NCBI GenBank assembly: GCA_050301235.1
Contig: JBNKZD010000106.1
Span: 37,428 to 101,427, forward strand
Reading direction: 5' to 3'
Source of the DNA: JAFGIN01 sp050301235
Lineage (GTDB): Bacteria; Fibrobacterota; Chitinivibrionia; Chitinivibrionales; Chitinispirillaceae
DNA length: 64,000 nucleotides
Shown: positions 1 to 8,565 of the stretch, one piece after another
Position numbering within the stretch: position 1 is the first letter of the stretch
How the letters are laid out: each line of letters begins with the position of its first letter
Position numbers and translations under genes: made by a program
The notes under the pieces: generated by a model
What the model was told of the DNA's origin: nothing
The model's database searches: none
What the model saw: only the letters and a program-made list of their open reading frames with translations

Positions 1-386
1 GTAAGTTCGACGTTTTTGTCATATTCATGATGTGATCCGTCGATCATAACTGAAGAGAATCCGCTTTCGATACACTGAACACAAAGTTCAAATGTATCAC
101 CATGATCAAGATGCAATGCGATTGGGATGTTATACCCTGCATCACGTGCCATTTGAACAGCACCCTGCCCCATGTAGCGTAAAAGAATTGGATTGGCGTA
201 TTTACGCGCGCCGCTGGACACCTGCATAATCACCGGGGAATTTGATTTTCCACATGCAGTGACAATAGCCTGTATCTGTTCCATATTATTGAAGTTATAT
301 GCCGGAATAGCATACTGGCCTTCAATAGCTTTCTTAAACATCTCTTTTGTATTAGAGAAACCAAGATCCTTATAACTAACTGCCAT
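1..386 (-). CDS. fba: Class II fructose-bisphosphate aldolase, N-terminal part (runs off left edge)
   Basis: Glycolytic/gluconeogenic enzyme that cleaves fructose-1,6-bisphosphate to DHAP and glyceraldehyde-3-phosphate. I translated 128 residues from the ATG at 386. The protein opens MAVSYKDLGFSN, has the family's IPAYNFNNMEQ stretch (about 27-37) and the metal-binding LHLDHGD motif (91-97), followed by SVMIDGSHHE. DHG plus this last motif marks the zinc-dependent class II TIM barrel. The start follows a good AAAGGA Shine-Dalgarno 6 nt upstream. It lies downstream of rplQ on the same strand, separated by about 75 bp, so it may be read through from the ribosomal operon or have its own promoter. 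The C-terminal half is outside the window. Confidence 0.93.
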   Translation of the reverse strand, partial: MAVSYKDLGFSNTKEMFKKAIEGQYAIPAYNFNNMEQIQAIVTACGKSNSPVIMQVSSGARKYANPILLRYMGQGAVQMARDAGYNIPIALHLDHGDTFELCVQCIESGFSSVMIDGSHHEYDKNVEL

Positions 387-460
387 AATAGTTCCTTTGA
401 TTTATAATAAAACTAATCTGCAACCTGAAGAAGCAGCTCTTTTATTCTTTTTCAGAATCG

Positions 461-925
461 TTATTCAGCTTTTTCCTGCGACGGGGCAGCAGAAACAGCG
501 GCATTAGTTTCACCAACAGAGGATTTTGTACTACTCTTCTTTTTATTCTTCCGAATAGCATCAGGCTTTCCTCTACCAACGAGTTCGATTATCGACATAA
601 GAGTATTATCGCCCTTACGTTCATCAAGCTTAATTATTCTGGTATAACCACCTTCACGTTCTTTGTAGCCTGGAGCAATATCATCAAAAAGTTTTTTGAG
701 AACTGTTTTGTTATTTATTCTTCTTGCAGCAAGCCTGATATGGTGGAGGTCACCCTTTTTTCCGTAAGATACAAGTCTTTCGACAACACTCCGGACTTCT
801 TTTGCTTTTGCCAGTGTAGTAACTACACGTTCTTTATCAAGTATGGAAACAGCCAGATTTGACAACATAGCTTTTCTATGACTTGCAGTCCGATTCAGTT
901 TTCGTCCTGATACTAGATGTCGCAT
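461..925 (-). CDS. rplQ: 50S ribosomal protein L17
   Basis: Large-subunit protein near the peptide exit tunnel. The N-terminus MRHLVSGRKLNRT and the following HRKAMLSNLAVSIL are the L17 signature. At 154 residues it exceeds the usual bacterial core of about 118-125; the extra C-terminal part is rich in K, S and A and looks disordered. It is the last gene of the fused S10-spc-alpha cluster, about 45 bp after rpoA. The ATG has an AAGAAGG ribosome-binding site. Confidence 0.97.
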   Translation of the reverse strand: MRHLVSGRKLNRTASHRKAMLSNLAVSILDKERVVTTLAKAKEVRSVVERLVSYGKKGDLHHIRLAARRINNKTVLKKLFDDIAPGYKEREGGYTRIIKLDERKGDNTLMSIIELVGRGKPDAIRKNKKKSSTKSSVGETNAAVSAAPSQEKAE

Positions 926-969
926 TGCGATAAACCTTCTTTAAGTTTTAATTTTTCCAGAAAAAATGT

Positions 970-1959
970 TCAGGAAGCATCCTGAACATTACCCATAATT
1001 TTGTCAACATCCATTCCGAATGTCAAACCAAGATTGTTAAGAACCTGATTTAATTCTATCAATGATTTTCTACCAAAGTTTTTATACTTGAGCATGTCTG
1101 ATTCCTGATTGCGAACAAGATCAGCCAGAGTATGTATATTGGCAGCTCTCAGACAGTTGTTCGATCTTACAGAAAGCTCCAGTTCGTCAACACGCATTTT
1201 AAGGAGCTGGCGAAGCTTTTCAGTCTTTTCATCATGAACAACTTCCTGAACCGGTTCAAATTCACCTTCAATATTAATAAACACTTCAAGATGATCATAC
1301 AACAGTTTTGCTGCATATCCCATTGCGTCTTCAACAGTGATACTACCATCAGTCCAGATATCAAAAATTACCTTATCAAGATCTGTTCTCTGACCGACAC
1401 GTGTATTTTCAACAACATAGTTAACTTTGGTAACAGGCGAAAAAAGAGCATCGATCGGTATAGTACCGACAGGATCTTCTTCAGAACGGTTCATCTCAGC
1501 AGAAACATATCCTCTACCGTCTGTTACATGCATTTCGATTTTAAGTTTTGCATCTTTGTTGATAGTTGCAATATGTAAGTCTGGATTAAGGATTATAACA
1601 TCAGGATTTTTTTCGATATCTGATGCTTTAACTTCACCTTCACCACTGACTTCAAGACGTAATGTTGTGTCATGATCGGCAATCAGCTTGATCCTTAATT
1701 GCTTAATATTAAGGATTATATCTGTAACATCTTCCGCAACACCTTCCAGTGTTGAATATTCATGCATTGCACCATCGATACGAATTGAAGTAACAGCCGC
1801 ACCCTGTAATGAAGAAAGAAGAATTCTTCTAAGCGGGTTTCCAATTGTGTGTCCCCAGCCTCTTTCCAAAGGCTCAACGACAACACGGCCGTAGTTTGGA
1901 ATATTTTCAGGGTTCTCGATCTGGATGCCTTTCGGCATCATCAAACTTTTCCATTTCAT
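970..1959 (-). CDS. rpoA: DNA-directed RNA polymerase subunit alpha
   Basis: Scaffold for RNA polymerase assembly (N-terminal domain, about 1-235) and contact for UP elements and activators (C-terminal domain, about 250-320). The alpha-NTD motif ERGWGHTIGNPLRRILLSS is near the start. The CTD has the DNA-contact region LELSVRSNN and FGRKSLIELN, equivalent to the E. coli R265/K298 area. Length of 329 residues is normal. It lies between rpsD and rplQ as in the alpha operon. The ATG is preceded by GGGAGAG at 10 nt. Confidence 0.98.
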   Translation of the reverse strand: MKWKSLMMPKGIQIENPENIPNYGRVVVEPLERGWGHTIGNPLRRILLSSLQGAAVTSIRIDGAMHEYSTLEGVAEDVTDIILNIKQLRIKLIADHDTTLRLEVSGEGEVKASDIEKNPDVIILNPDLHIATINKDAKLKIEMHVTDGRGYVSAEMNRSEEDPVGTIPIDALFSPVTKVNYVVENTRVGQRTDLDKVIFDIWTDGSITVEDAMGYAAKLLYDHLEVFINIEGEFEPVQEVVHDEKTEKLRQLLKMRVDELELSVRSNNCLRAANIHTLADLVRNQESDMLKYKNFGRKSLIELNQVLNNLGLTFGMDVDKIMGNVQDAS

Positions 1960-1979
1960 TGCGTTTTAACTCTCCCTTT

Positions 1980-2603
1980 TTATCTGGAGTAAAGTTCAAC
2001 AACGAGCTGTTCCTGAACGTTAACTGGTATTGCAGCTCTTTCCGGTATGCGAATTACGGAACCTTCAAGTTTAACTTTGTCAACAGTTAACCACTCCGGA
2101 ATATCCCGCAACGCTTTTAGTGAATTGTGGATTGCTTCAAGAGTTTTACTTTTTTCTTTAACTTGTATAATGTCGCCAGCTTTTAACTGATAAGACGGTA
2201 TATTGACTTTTTTACCATTAATTGAAAAGTGATTGTGAAGAACCAGCTGACGAGCACTTGACCGTGATGGAGCAAAGCCCAGACGGTAGACGATATTATC
2301 AAGTCTCATTTCCAGGAGTTGAAGAAGTCTTTCACCAGTAACTCCGGTTGATGCAGCTGACTTTTCAAAATATAGCTCAAATTGTTTTTCCAGAACGCCA
2401 TACATTCTGCGAATTTTCTGTTTTTCACGCAACTGCTGATTGTATTCTGTAGCAGAGCGTCTTCTTTTTGACACTCTCATCCCTGGCGGAAACGGCCTGC
2501 GTTCCATTGCACAACGTTCAGATTTGCATCGTTCACCCTTGAGCATCAACTTCATGCCTTCCCTGCGGCATTGTCTGCACCGAGGGCCATGATAAACAGC
2601 CAT
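1980..2603 (-). CDS. rpsD: 30S ribosomal protein S4 (zinc-binding form)
   Basis: Primary 16S rRNA binder and, in many bacteria, translational repressor of the alpha operon. The N-terminus keeps four cysteines (C9, C12, C26, C31), the zinc-finger C+ form also found in Thermus and Bacillus-type S4. The S4 RNA-binding domain follows (RLDNIVYRLGF, HNHFSINGKKVNIPSY). The protein is 207 residues, the usual length, and lies 20 bp upstream of rpoA. The retained zinc site suggests no paralogue-driven loss of zinc binding. Confidence 0.98.
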   Translation of the reverse strand: MAVYHGPRCRQCRREGMKLMLKGERCKSERCAMERRPFPPGMRVSKRRRSATEYNQQLREKQKIRRMYGVLEKQFELYFEKSAASTGVTGERLLQLLEMRLDNIVYRLGFAPSRSSARQLVLHNHFSINGKKVNIPSYQLKAGDIIQVKEKSKTLEAIHNSLKALRDIPEWLTVDKVKLEGSVIRIPERAAIPVNVQEQLVVELYSR

Positions 2604-2675
2604 GATGTTTCTCCCCGACCTTTTTTCTGATCTTATATTAGATTGATTACTATTATTAACACAATAAAATGATAG

Positions 2676-3074
2676 TTACACTCTTCTGCGCTTTGGAGGC
2701 CTGCAACCATTGTGAGGAACAGCAGTAAAATCTTTAATCGCTGTAACTCTGATTCCGGCAGCTGCTAACGACCTGATTGCACTTTCCCGTCCATTACCAG
2801 CACCTCTCAGATGTACTTCTACCTTTCTTACACCTGCGTCAAAGGCAGCTTTTGCAACAACTTCAGCTGCAATGCCTGCTGCAAAAGGTGTGCTTTTCCT
2901 CGAACCCTTGAATCCTGATTTTCCAGGGGTATTCCATGCGATTACGTTCCCCTTTAAGTCGGTGATGTTAATCAGAGTATTATTGAATGTAGCTCTAACG
3001 TGAGCAACACCCTCTGAAGAGGCACGCTTCTTGATTTTCTTGGCAACTTCTTTACTTGAAGATTCTTTATTCAT
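2676..3074 (-). CDS. rpsK: 30S ribosomal protein S11
   Basis: Platform protein of the small subunit. The S11 signature GSRKSTPFAAG appears mid-protein, followed by VHLRGAGNGRESAIRSLAAAG, and the end is HNGCRPPKRRRV. The length of 132 is normal, with a short basic N-terminal extension. It sits in the alpha operon order rpsM-rpsK-rpsD. Confidence 0.98.
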   Translation of the reverse strand: MNKESSSKEVAKKIKKRASSEGVAHVRATFNNTLINITDLKGNVIAWNTPGKSGFKGSRKSTPFAAGIAAEVVAKAAFDAGVRKVEVHLRGAGNGRESAIRSLAAAGIRVTAIKDFTAVPHNGCRPPKRRRV

Positions 3075-3102
3075 CTTCCTTCAGACTCTCCCTGTGATTT
3101 TG

Positions 3103-3483
3103 TTATTTAGCCGGAGCTTTTTTCTTATTGGCTATTGTCCTACGCGGACCTTTTCTTGTCCTGGAATTGGTACGAGTTCTCTGCCCTCTTGCAGGAAGAC
3201 CTTTTCTATGACGAAGTCCTCTGTAACAACCGACATCCATTAACCTTTTAATATTCATCCTGATAGCAGCTCTTAAATTACCCTCAGTCTGAAATTCACT
3301 GTCGATAATCTTTCTTATTTTATCTAGTTCGTCTTCAGAAAGATCTTTTACTCTTCTATTACCATCAATGCCTGCTTTCTGCAGAATGACAGCAGCTGAA
3401 GCTTTCCCTATTCCAAAGACATAGGTTAAGCTGATAATACTTCTTTTGTTTGCTGGTATATCAACACCTGCTACACGAGCCAC
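3103..3483 (-). CDS. rpsM: 30S ribosomal protein S13 (GTG start)
   Basis: Head protein of the small subunit that contacts the large subunit. Sequence MARVAGVDIPANKR and the C-terminal GLRHRKGLPARGQRTRTNSRTR are diagnostic. It is 126 residues. The start codon is GTG, supported by alignment with the family's MARIAGVDIP start and by an AGGGGG Shine-Dalgarno 7 nt upstream. It follows rpmJ by 42 bp. Confidence 0.98.
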   Translation of the reverse strand: MARVAGVDIPANKRSIISLTYVFGIGKASAAVILQKAGIDGNRRVKDLSEDELDKIRKIIDSEFQTEGNLRAAIRMNIKRLMDVGCYRGLRHRKGLPARGQRTRTNSRTRKGPRRTIANKKKAPAK

Positions 3484-3525
3484 AGTTGGACCCCCTTAAA
3501 ACAATAATTCAAAAAAGTTATTTAA

Positions 3526-3642
3526 TTATCCCTGACGTTGTTTATGCTTAGCACTTTTAGCACAGATAACCCGAATAACACCTTTTCTCTTGATTATCTT
3601 GCATTCTTTACACATTGGTTTAACTGATGCACGTACTTTCAA
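3526..3642 (-). CDS. rpmJ: 50S ribosomal protein L36 (TTG start)
   Basis: A 38-residue protein translated by hand: (M)KVRASVKPMCKECKII and so on, ending KHKQRQG. It keeps the zinc ligands C-x2-C, a third Cys in VICAK and the His of KHKQ, so it is the zinc-binding C+ form. The only start that fits the family is TTG at 3642, 11 bp after the infA stop, with AAAGGGG about 9 nt upstream. It lies between infA and rpsM as in the spc/alpha junction of most bacteria. Confidence 0.95.
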   Translation of the reverse strand: MKVRASVKPMCKECKIIKRKGVIRVICAKSAKHKQRQG

Positions 3643-3653
3643 TTACAGCCCCT

Positions 3654-3872
3654 TTATTTGTATCGATAAGTAATTCGACCTCTGGTAAGATCGTATGGTG
3701 ACAATTCGACCAGGACCTTATCCCCAGGAAGAATTCGTATATAATTCATCCTCATTTTTCCAGAAATATGCGCTAATATTTCATGTTTATTTTCCAGCAT
3801 CACTTTAAATGCTGCATTTGGAAGTGTTTCTGTAACTGTCCCTTCAACTTGAATGGAATCGTTTTTTCCCAT
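3654..3872 (-). CDS. infA: Translation initiation factor IF-1
   Basis: Single OB-fold factor of 72 residues that binds the 30S A site during initiation. The sequence has the IF-1 core VEGTVTETLPNAAFKVMLENKHE and ends in DLTRGRITYRYK. It directly follows secY with about 25 bp between; the adk and map genes commonly found here are absent. It is the only infA in the window. Confidence 0.98.
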   Translation of the reverse strand: MGKNDSIQVEGTVTETLPNAAFKVMLENKHEILAHISGKMRMNYIRILPGDKVLVELSPYDLTRGRITYRYK

Positions 3873-3897
3873 AATTTAGATTTACAGCGCGAAGATT

Positions 3898-5220
3898 TTA
3901 GTATCTTCTGCCGCGCAATCTTCCTTTCTTCAAAAAACCTTCATAATTACGCATTTGAAGATGAGATTCTAATTGCTGAATTGTATCCAGTGCAACACCT
4001 ACAACAATCAGCACACTTGTTCCACCAAAGTAAAAGTCTATTTTCATCCCACCCATTAAAAGAAATGGCGCGATCGAAATAAAAGCCAGAAAAACTGATC
4101 CTGGCAATGTAATTCTTGTTAAAACATTATCAAGAAATTCAGCAGTTTTCTTTCCTGGCCTGATACCAGGTATAAAACCACCGGATCTTTTTAAATTATC
4201 TGCAATATCGACTGGATTGAAAATTATTGCAGTGTAAAAATAGGTAAAGAATATAATTAATAGCGCATAGAGAAGCGAATATAAAATGCCACCGGGAGCA
4301 AGCATTCTTGAAATATCTTCCATCGCTAAAGATTCGGGAAAGAAATTCCTAACCATGCCGGGTAACGTCATAATCGATGATGCAAAAATAATCGGTATAA
4401 CGCCAGCCATATTTAATCTGAGTGGTAAAACAGTATTTTGTCCAGCATACATCTTATTATTAATAACTTTTTTAGGCGTCTGAATAGGTATTCTTCTCAT
4501 GGCCTGCGTCATTAATACAATAAATGCTGTCATACCAATAATTACAGCAAGTATTAAAAGCTCCATAAAAGGATGCCGTGTTCCTGCCATCATTTGCTGT
4601 ATCTCAGAGACTATCGCACCTGGAATTCTTGCAACGATACCGATCATGATAATGAGCGAAATACCGTTACCTATCCCTCTACTTGTAATCTGTTCACCTA
4701 ACCACATTATTATGATTGTACCTGTGGTTAAACTGATAATTGTAAGTATCGTAAATTTGATTCCTAATAAACTCTCATGAACTGCATGTAATCCTGTTAC
4801 AGGTGATTGCACACTCTGTAGCCATATGCTGATACTCAACGCCTGAATGATTGAAATAATAACCGTTCCATATCTAGTGTATTGAGTAATCTTCTTTTTT
4901 CCCTCTCCACCTTCACGCTGTAGCTTGTGAAAATAGGGAAAAACAGTTCCCATCAACTGAATGATAATAGAAGCGCTGATATAAGGCATGATACCACATG
5001 CAAATACAGTTACTCTTTTGAATGCCCCTCCGACAAACATGTCATAAAGTCCAAACAAAGAGTTTGAGGACTGTTCCAAAAAGTCACCGAGTACATCGGG
5101 GTCAATTCCAGGAGTTGGAATATGCCCACCGAGCCTATAAATGAAAATAATACCCATAGTGAAGAGTATTTTTTTTCTTAACTCAGGTATTCTGAACAGA
5201 TTTTTAAAGGTCTCAAGCAC
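3898..5220 (-). CDS. secY: Protein translocase subunit SecY (GTG start)
   Basis: Central channel of the Sec translocon. The 440-residue protein has about ten hydrophobic membrane segments and SecY motifs such as RLGGHIPTPGID near the N-terminus and RPGKKTAEFLDNVL before the last segments. The start is GTG at 5220, overlapping the end of rplO by 8 bp; GAGG lies 9 nt upstream inside rplO, suggesting translational coupling. It partners SecE, encoded at 28.4-28.6 kb. Confidence 0.97.
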   Translation of the reverse strand: MLETFKNLFRIPELRKKILFTMGIIFIYRLGGHIPTPGIDPDVLGDFLEQSSNSLFGLYDMFVGGAFKRVTVFACGIMPYISASIIIQLMGTVFPYFHKLQREGGEGKKKITQYTRYGTVIISIIQALSISIWLQSVQSPVTGLHAVHESLLGIKFTILTIISLTTGTIIIMWLGEQITSRGIGNGISLIIMIGIVARIPGAIVSEIQQMMAGTRHPFMELLILAVIIGMTAFIVLMTQAMRRIPIQTPKKVINNKMYAGQNTVLPLRLNMAGVIPIIFASSIMTLPGMVRNFFPESLAMEDISRMLAPGGILYSLLYALLIIFFTYFYTAIIFNPVDIADNLKRSGGFIPGIRPGKKTAEFLDNVLTRITLPGSVFLAFISIAPFLLMGGMKIDFYFGGTSVLIVVGVALDTIQQLESHLQMRNYEGFLKKGRLRGRRY

Positions 5221-5668
5221 GGATAATTACCTCAGCTTTCCCTTTTGCTTTTTCAATCTTTTCTTTTGCACTCTTGGAAAATGAATGCACTTTTACATTA
5301 AAAGACTTTGTCAATTCGCCATTACCCAGAATCTTAACAGGACGGTCAACCTCATGAATTAACCCGCACTTGTGAAGTATCTCGACAGTAATATCTTTCA
5401 TATCTGTTTCAAGAGATTCAAGATTTCCTACATTAACAATCTGGTAGGTTACTTTGAAAGGAGAAATAAACCCTCGTTTTGGTATACGCCGTGTGAGCGG
5501 GGTCTGTCCACCTTCAAAGTAGAACTTGGTGTATGCTCCACTGCGAGCTCCATCACCATTGTTTCCTCTTCCGGATGTACTACCATTGCCGCTGCCAGTT
5601 CCACGTCCAATACGTTTTGCTGTTTTTCGAGAACCGCGGACTGGTTTCAAATCATTTAACTTCAACAT
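5213..5668 (-). CDS. rplO: 50S ribosomal protein L15
   Basis: Early large-subunit assembly protein of 151 residues. It begins MLKLNDLKPVRGSRK and has the glycine-rich RIGRGTGSGNGSTSGRG region typical of L15. Two adjacent ATGs follow the rpmD stop (at 5671 and 5668). I chose 5668 because the GGAG box is then 7 nt away and the family normally begins with a single Met before Leu. The frame stays open further upstream through rpmD, but those residues are not L15-like. Its 3' end overlaps secY. Confidence 0.95.
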   Translation of the reverse strand: MLKLNDLKPVRGSRKTAKRIGRGTGSGNGSTSGRGNNGDGARSGAYTKFYFEGGQTPLTRRIPKRGFISPFKVTYQIVNVGNLESLETDMKDITVEILHKCGLIHEVDRPVKILGNGELTKSFNVKVHSFSKSAKEKIEKAKGKAEVIIRA

Positions 5669-5670
5669 CA

Positions 5671-5862
5671 TTATTCTCCAACAATATCTTCGATTTTGAC
5701 AAGATGCTTTACAGTATTGACCATGCCTCTGATACAAGGCGAGTCTTCATGAATTACCGATCTATTAATTTTGCGCAAACCCAAAGCACGAATTGTTTTC
5801 TTCTGAGCATCAAGAGTCCCAATAATGCTTTTGATTTGAGTAACTTTTATTTTTTTACTCAT
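5671..5862 (-). CDS. rpmD: 50S ribosomal protein L30
   Basis: Small 63-residue large-subunit protein. The fold-defining segments KVTQIKSIIGT, LGLRKINRSV and IRGMVNTVKHLVKIE match L30. It lies between rpsE and rplO as in the spc operon. Its TAA stop touches the first of two ATGs at the start of rplO. Confidence 0.95.
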   Translation of the reverse strand: MSKKIKVTQIKSIIGTLDAQKKTIRALGLRKINRSVIHEDSPCIRGMVNTVKHLVKIEDIVGE

Positions 5863-5878
5863 TTTTCACTTCCTTATA

Positions 5879-6388
5879 TCAAGCAGGTGCTTTTACTGCA
5901 ATCTGCCGTAATTCACGGATCTGTTCTTTAGTTTTTAATCTTTTCAGCCCATCCAAAGTTGCTTTTACAACATTGTGCGCGTTAGTTGTACCAAGACATT
6001 TGGTAAGAATATTATGAACTCCAGCTAATTCGAGTACAGCACGAGCTGGCCCACCGGCTATAACACCAGTTCCTGGAGCTGCTGGTTTCAAGATTATCTT
6101 GCCTGCACCAAAGTGTCCAATGATTTCATGAGGAATAGTACCATTGACAATACTTACTGTTACAAGATTCTTTTTTGCATTCTCAACAGCTTTACGTATT
6201 GCTTCAGTCACATCATTGGCTTTACCCATACCAAGACCGATGGTTCCATTACTATCCCCAACAGTTACAATAGCATTAAAACCAAATCGACGTCCACCTT
6301 TAACAACTTTCGCAACTCGGCTAACAGCAACAAGTCTGTCTACTAACTGATTTTCTGAGTTGCTGCTGATTACTTCTTCGTTACTCAA
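5879..6388 (-). CDS. rpsE: 30S ribosomal protein S5 (TTG start)
   Basis: Small-subunit protein important for decoding fidelity. It has the S5 double-stranded-RNA-binding domain (VVKGGRRFGFNAIVTVGD) and C-terminal domain (GTGVIAGGPARAVLELAGV). The length of 169 is standard. The start appears to be TTG at 6388, with AGGGG 8 nt upstream and no ATG near enough to the domain boundary. Confidence 0.97.
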   Translation of the reverse strand: MSNEEVISSNSENQLVDRLVAVSRVAKVVKGGRRFGFNAIVTVGDSNGTIGLGMGKANDVTEAIRKAVENAKKNLVTVSIVNGTIPHEIIGHFGAGKIILKPAAPGTGVIAGGPARAVLELAGVHNILTKCLGTTNAHNVVKATLDGLKRLKTKEQIRELRQIAVKAPA

Positions 6389-6412
6389 ACTTAAATCCCC
6401 TTTCCACCATCA

Positions 6413-6787
6413 CTAAAAGCTTAACCCGTTACTGCGGGCAGCTTCAGCCAGAGCCTTAACCCGGCCATGAAAAAGATAACCTTTTCTATCGAATACAACC
6501 GTCGTTATACCTTTTCCTTTTGCTTTTTCAGCTACCATTTGACCGACGATTTTCGATTCCTCGACTTTTGTCAGCTTCTGGTCGGAAATTTTACTGCGGA
6601 ATTCTTCACCAGTAGTGCCAACAAGTACCAGTGTGTTTCCAGATACATCATCAACAATCTGAGCATATATGTTTTTCAGACTTCTTCTGACACACAGTCT
6701 TGGCCTTTCTGATGTTCCACTGACCTTTTTTCTAACCCGTTCAGCTCTAGCTTTCCGCTCAATGACTCTTTTTTGAGAAATGTTCAT
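6413..6787 (-). CDS. rplR: 50S ribosomal protein L18
   Basis: 5S rRNA-binding protein of 124 residues. Features include the basic N-terminus with RVRKKVSGTSERPRL, the SLKNIYAQIVDD strand and the end VVFDRKGYLFHGRVKALAEAAR. It lies between rplF and rpsE as in the spc operon. Confidence 0.97.
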   Translation of the reverse strand: MNISQKRVIERKARAERVRKKVSGTSERPRLCVRRSLKNIYAQIVDDVSGNTLVLVGTTGEEFRSKISDQKLTKVEESKIVGQMVAEKAKGKGITTVVFDRKGYLFHGRVKALAEAARSNGLSF

Positions 6788-6805
6788 TTTTATTCTCCGA
6801 TACCT

Positions 6806-7345
6806 TTACTTACCAGCTGTCTTTCCAGCTTTTCTTAAGATTTTTTCACCAGCATATCGAATGCCTTTTCCCTTGTATGGCTCCGGAGGTCTGATACTTC
6901 TGATATCTGCGGCAACCTGACCAACAGCCTCTTTGTCGATTCCCTGGATAACTATTTTCGTCTGGCTTTCAACAGATATAGTGATTCCTGTTGGTGCTTT
7001 ATAAAATTTCGGGCTTGAATATCCGGCATGAACATTAACATCATTGCCTTTCATCTCTGCCTTGTAACCAACACCAACAATCTCAAGTTCCTTTTTATAA
7101 CCCACAGAGCATCCGATTATCATATTTTCAATCAGCTGTCTGTACAAACCCCACAAGGCTTTGACACCTTCTTTTTCTTCGACCGGTGTTATTTTGACTT
7201 CACCGTCTACTATCTCTGCTTTAATACTTGATGGCATTTCTCGTGAAAGTGATCCTTTCGCCCCTTTCACTTCAATCTTCTGTCCAATAACAGAGACCTG
7301 TACACCACCAGGTATTTTAACTGGTACTTTACCAATGCGTGACAA
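6806..7345 (-). CDS. rplF: 50S ribosomal protein L6 (TTG start)
   Basis: Large-subunit protein near the sarcin-ricin loop. It has two L6 repeats, begins MSRIGKVPVKIPGGV and carries the C-terminal signature PEPYKGKGIRYAGE. It is 179 residues. The start is TTG at 7345, supported by AAAGGAG 6 nt upstream and family alignment of SRIGK. Confidence 0.97.
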   Translation of the reverse strand: MSRIGKVPVKIPGGVQVSVIGQKIEVKGAKGSLSREMPSSIKAEIVDGEVKITPVEEKEGVKALWGLYRQLIENMIIGCSVGYKKELEIVGVGYKAEMKGNDVNVHAGYSSPKFYKAPTGITISVESQTKIVIQGIDKEAVGQVAADIRSIRPPEPYKGKGIRYAGEKILRKAGKTAGK

Positions 7346-7380
7346 GACAAACTCCTTTATTAATTCCGGATACTTTATTT

Positions 7381-7776
7381 CTACCAGATCAATCCAACAA
7401 TTTCACCACCGACATTCATTTTTCTGCAGTCGTGGTCGGTCATTACACCCTTTGATGTTGAAACGATTGCCATTCCCATCCCATTAAGTACTTTTGGTAC
7501 ATCCTGAGATTTAACATATTGCTTACGTCCAGGGGTACTGACTCTTTTAATTCCCTGAATAGCATTTGTCTGATCTTCATTATACTTGAGAAGGATCTTT
7601 ATCACTCCCTGCTTCTCATCTTTAACAAAAGCATATTTGCTGATGTAATGGTTTTCGAAAAGCAAACGTGTAATTTCCTTTTTCAAGTTAGAAGCAGGAA
7701 CATCAACTGTCCTTTTTTTCGCTTGAATGGCATTGCGAATTCTGTTGAACATATCTGCAATGTGGTCTGTCAACAT
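7381..7776 (-). CDS. rpsH: 30S ribosomal protein S8
   Basis: Primary 16S rRNA binder, often the feedback regulator of the spc operon. Sequence MLTDHIADMFNRIRNA and the C-terminal ISTSKGVMTDHD-type motif (here VSTSKGVMTDHDCRK) are S8. It is 131 residues, directly downstream of rpsN. Confidence 0.97.
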   Translation of the reverse strand: MLTDHIADMFNRIRNAIQAKKRTVDVPASNLKKEITRLLFENHYISKYAFVKDEKQGVIKILLKYNEDQTNAIQGIKRVSTPGRKQYVKSQDVPKVLNGMGMAIVSTSKGVMTDHDCRKMNVGGEIVGLIW

Positions 7777-7800
7777 TCTAAACTCCCTTTCTCTTTCACG

Positions 7801-7986
7801 TTACCAGCTGGCTTTCACAACACCAGGGATTTCCCCTTTTAATGCCATCTCTCTGAAACAGATTCTACACAAACCGAAATCTCTGATAAAAGCCCTTGGT
7901 CGCCCGCATCTTCTACATCTGGTATAATTTCGTGTTGAGAATTTCTGCTTAGCTCTACATTTTTCGATCAACGATTTCCTTGCCAC
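7801..7986 (-). CDS. rpsN: 30S ribosomal protein S14, zinc-binding short type (GTG start)
   Basis: A 61-residue S14 of the short type (rpsN1/rpsZ class). Two CxxC pairs, CRRCGRP and LCRICF, form the zinc site. The start is GTG at 7986, preceded by AGGGAGAG 5 nt upstream. The last residues KASW match the family. Gene order is rplE-rpsN-rpsH. Confidence 0.97.
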   Translation of the reverse strand: MARKSLIEKCRAKQKFSTRNYTRCRRCGRPRAFIRDFGLCRICFREMALKGEIPGVVKASW

Positions 7987-8004
7987 TTATACTCTCCCTG
8001 AGCG

Positions 8005-8565
8005 TTATTTGCGGAATGGCATTCCCATTTCCTGAAGTAATGCCAATCCTTCTTCGTTTGTTCCAGCTGATGTACAGATTGATATGTCCATACCGGTTAT
8101 TTTAGACACTTTATCTCTATCGATTTCCATGAAAACGATCTGTTCTTTGACTCCTAATGTGTAATTTCCCATTCCGTCAAATGATTTCTTGCTCAAACCT
8201 CTGAAATCACGGATACGGGGAATAGTAATACTTACAAGACGATCAAAAAACTCCCACATTCTGCTCCCACGTAAAGTTACTTTACAACCAATCGGAACAT
8301 TCTCACGAAGTTTGAAGTTTGAAATCGCCTTTTTTGCCCGTGTAACAATCGGCTTCTGACCAGAGATATCTCTCAGACAAGCGACCGCTTCATCAATAAG
8401 CTTTGCGTCCGCTGTTGCACCGCCAACACCCATGTTAATGACAATTTTATTAATCCTGGGCACCTGCATAGCATTTTTATACCCAAATTTCGCCTTCAGT
8501 GCAGGAACAGCTTTCGAGGAGTAAAACTCTTTCAATCGTGGTTTTGTAACTGTACCTTCGCTCAC
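8005..8565 (-). CDS. rplE: 50S ribosomal protein L5 (GTG start)
   Basis: 5S rRNA-binding protein of the central protuberance. Motifs include MQVPRINKIVINMGVG, KAISNFKLRENVPIGC and DRDKVSKITGMDI. It is 186 residues, about seven longer than E. coli L5 at the N-terminus. The start is GTG at 8565, overlapping the rplX stop (GTGA), with GGAG 8 nt upstream, so the two are probably translationally coupled. Confidence 0.97.
   Translation of the reverse strand: MSEGTVTKPRLKEFYSSKAVPALKAKFGYKNAMQVPRINKIVINMGVGGATADAKLIDEAVACLRDISGQKPIVTRAKKAISNFKLRENVPIGCKVTLRGSRMWEFFDRLVSITIPRIRDFRGLSKKSFDGMGNYTLGVKEQIVFMEIDRDKVSKITGMDISICTSAGTNEEGLALLQEMGMPFRK

Noticed and set aside
5669..5737. N-terminal extension of L15 upstream of 5668
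   Set aside because: The residues are translated from within rpmD in another frame and do not resemble L15; the GGAG box supports 5668.
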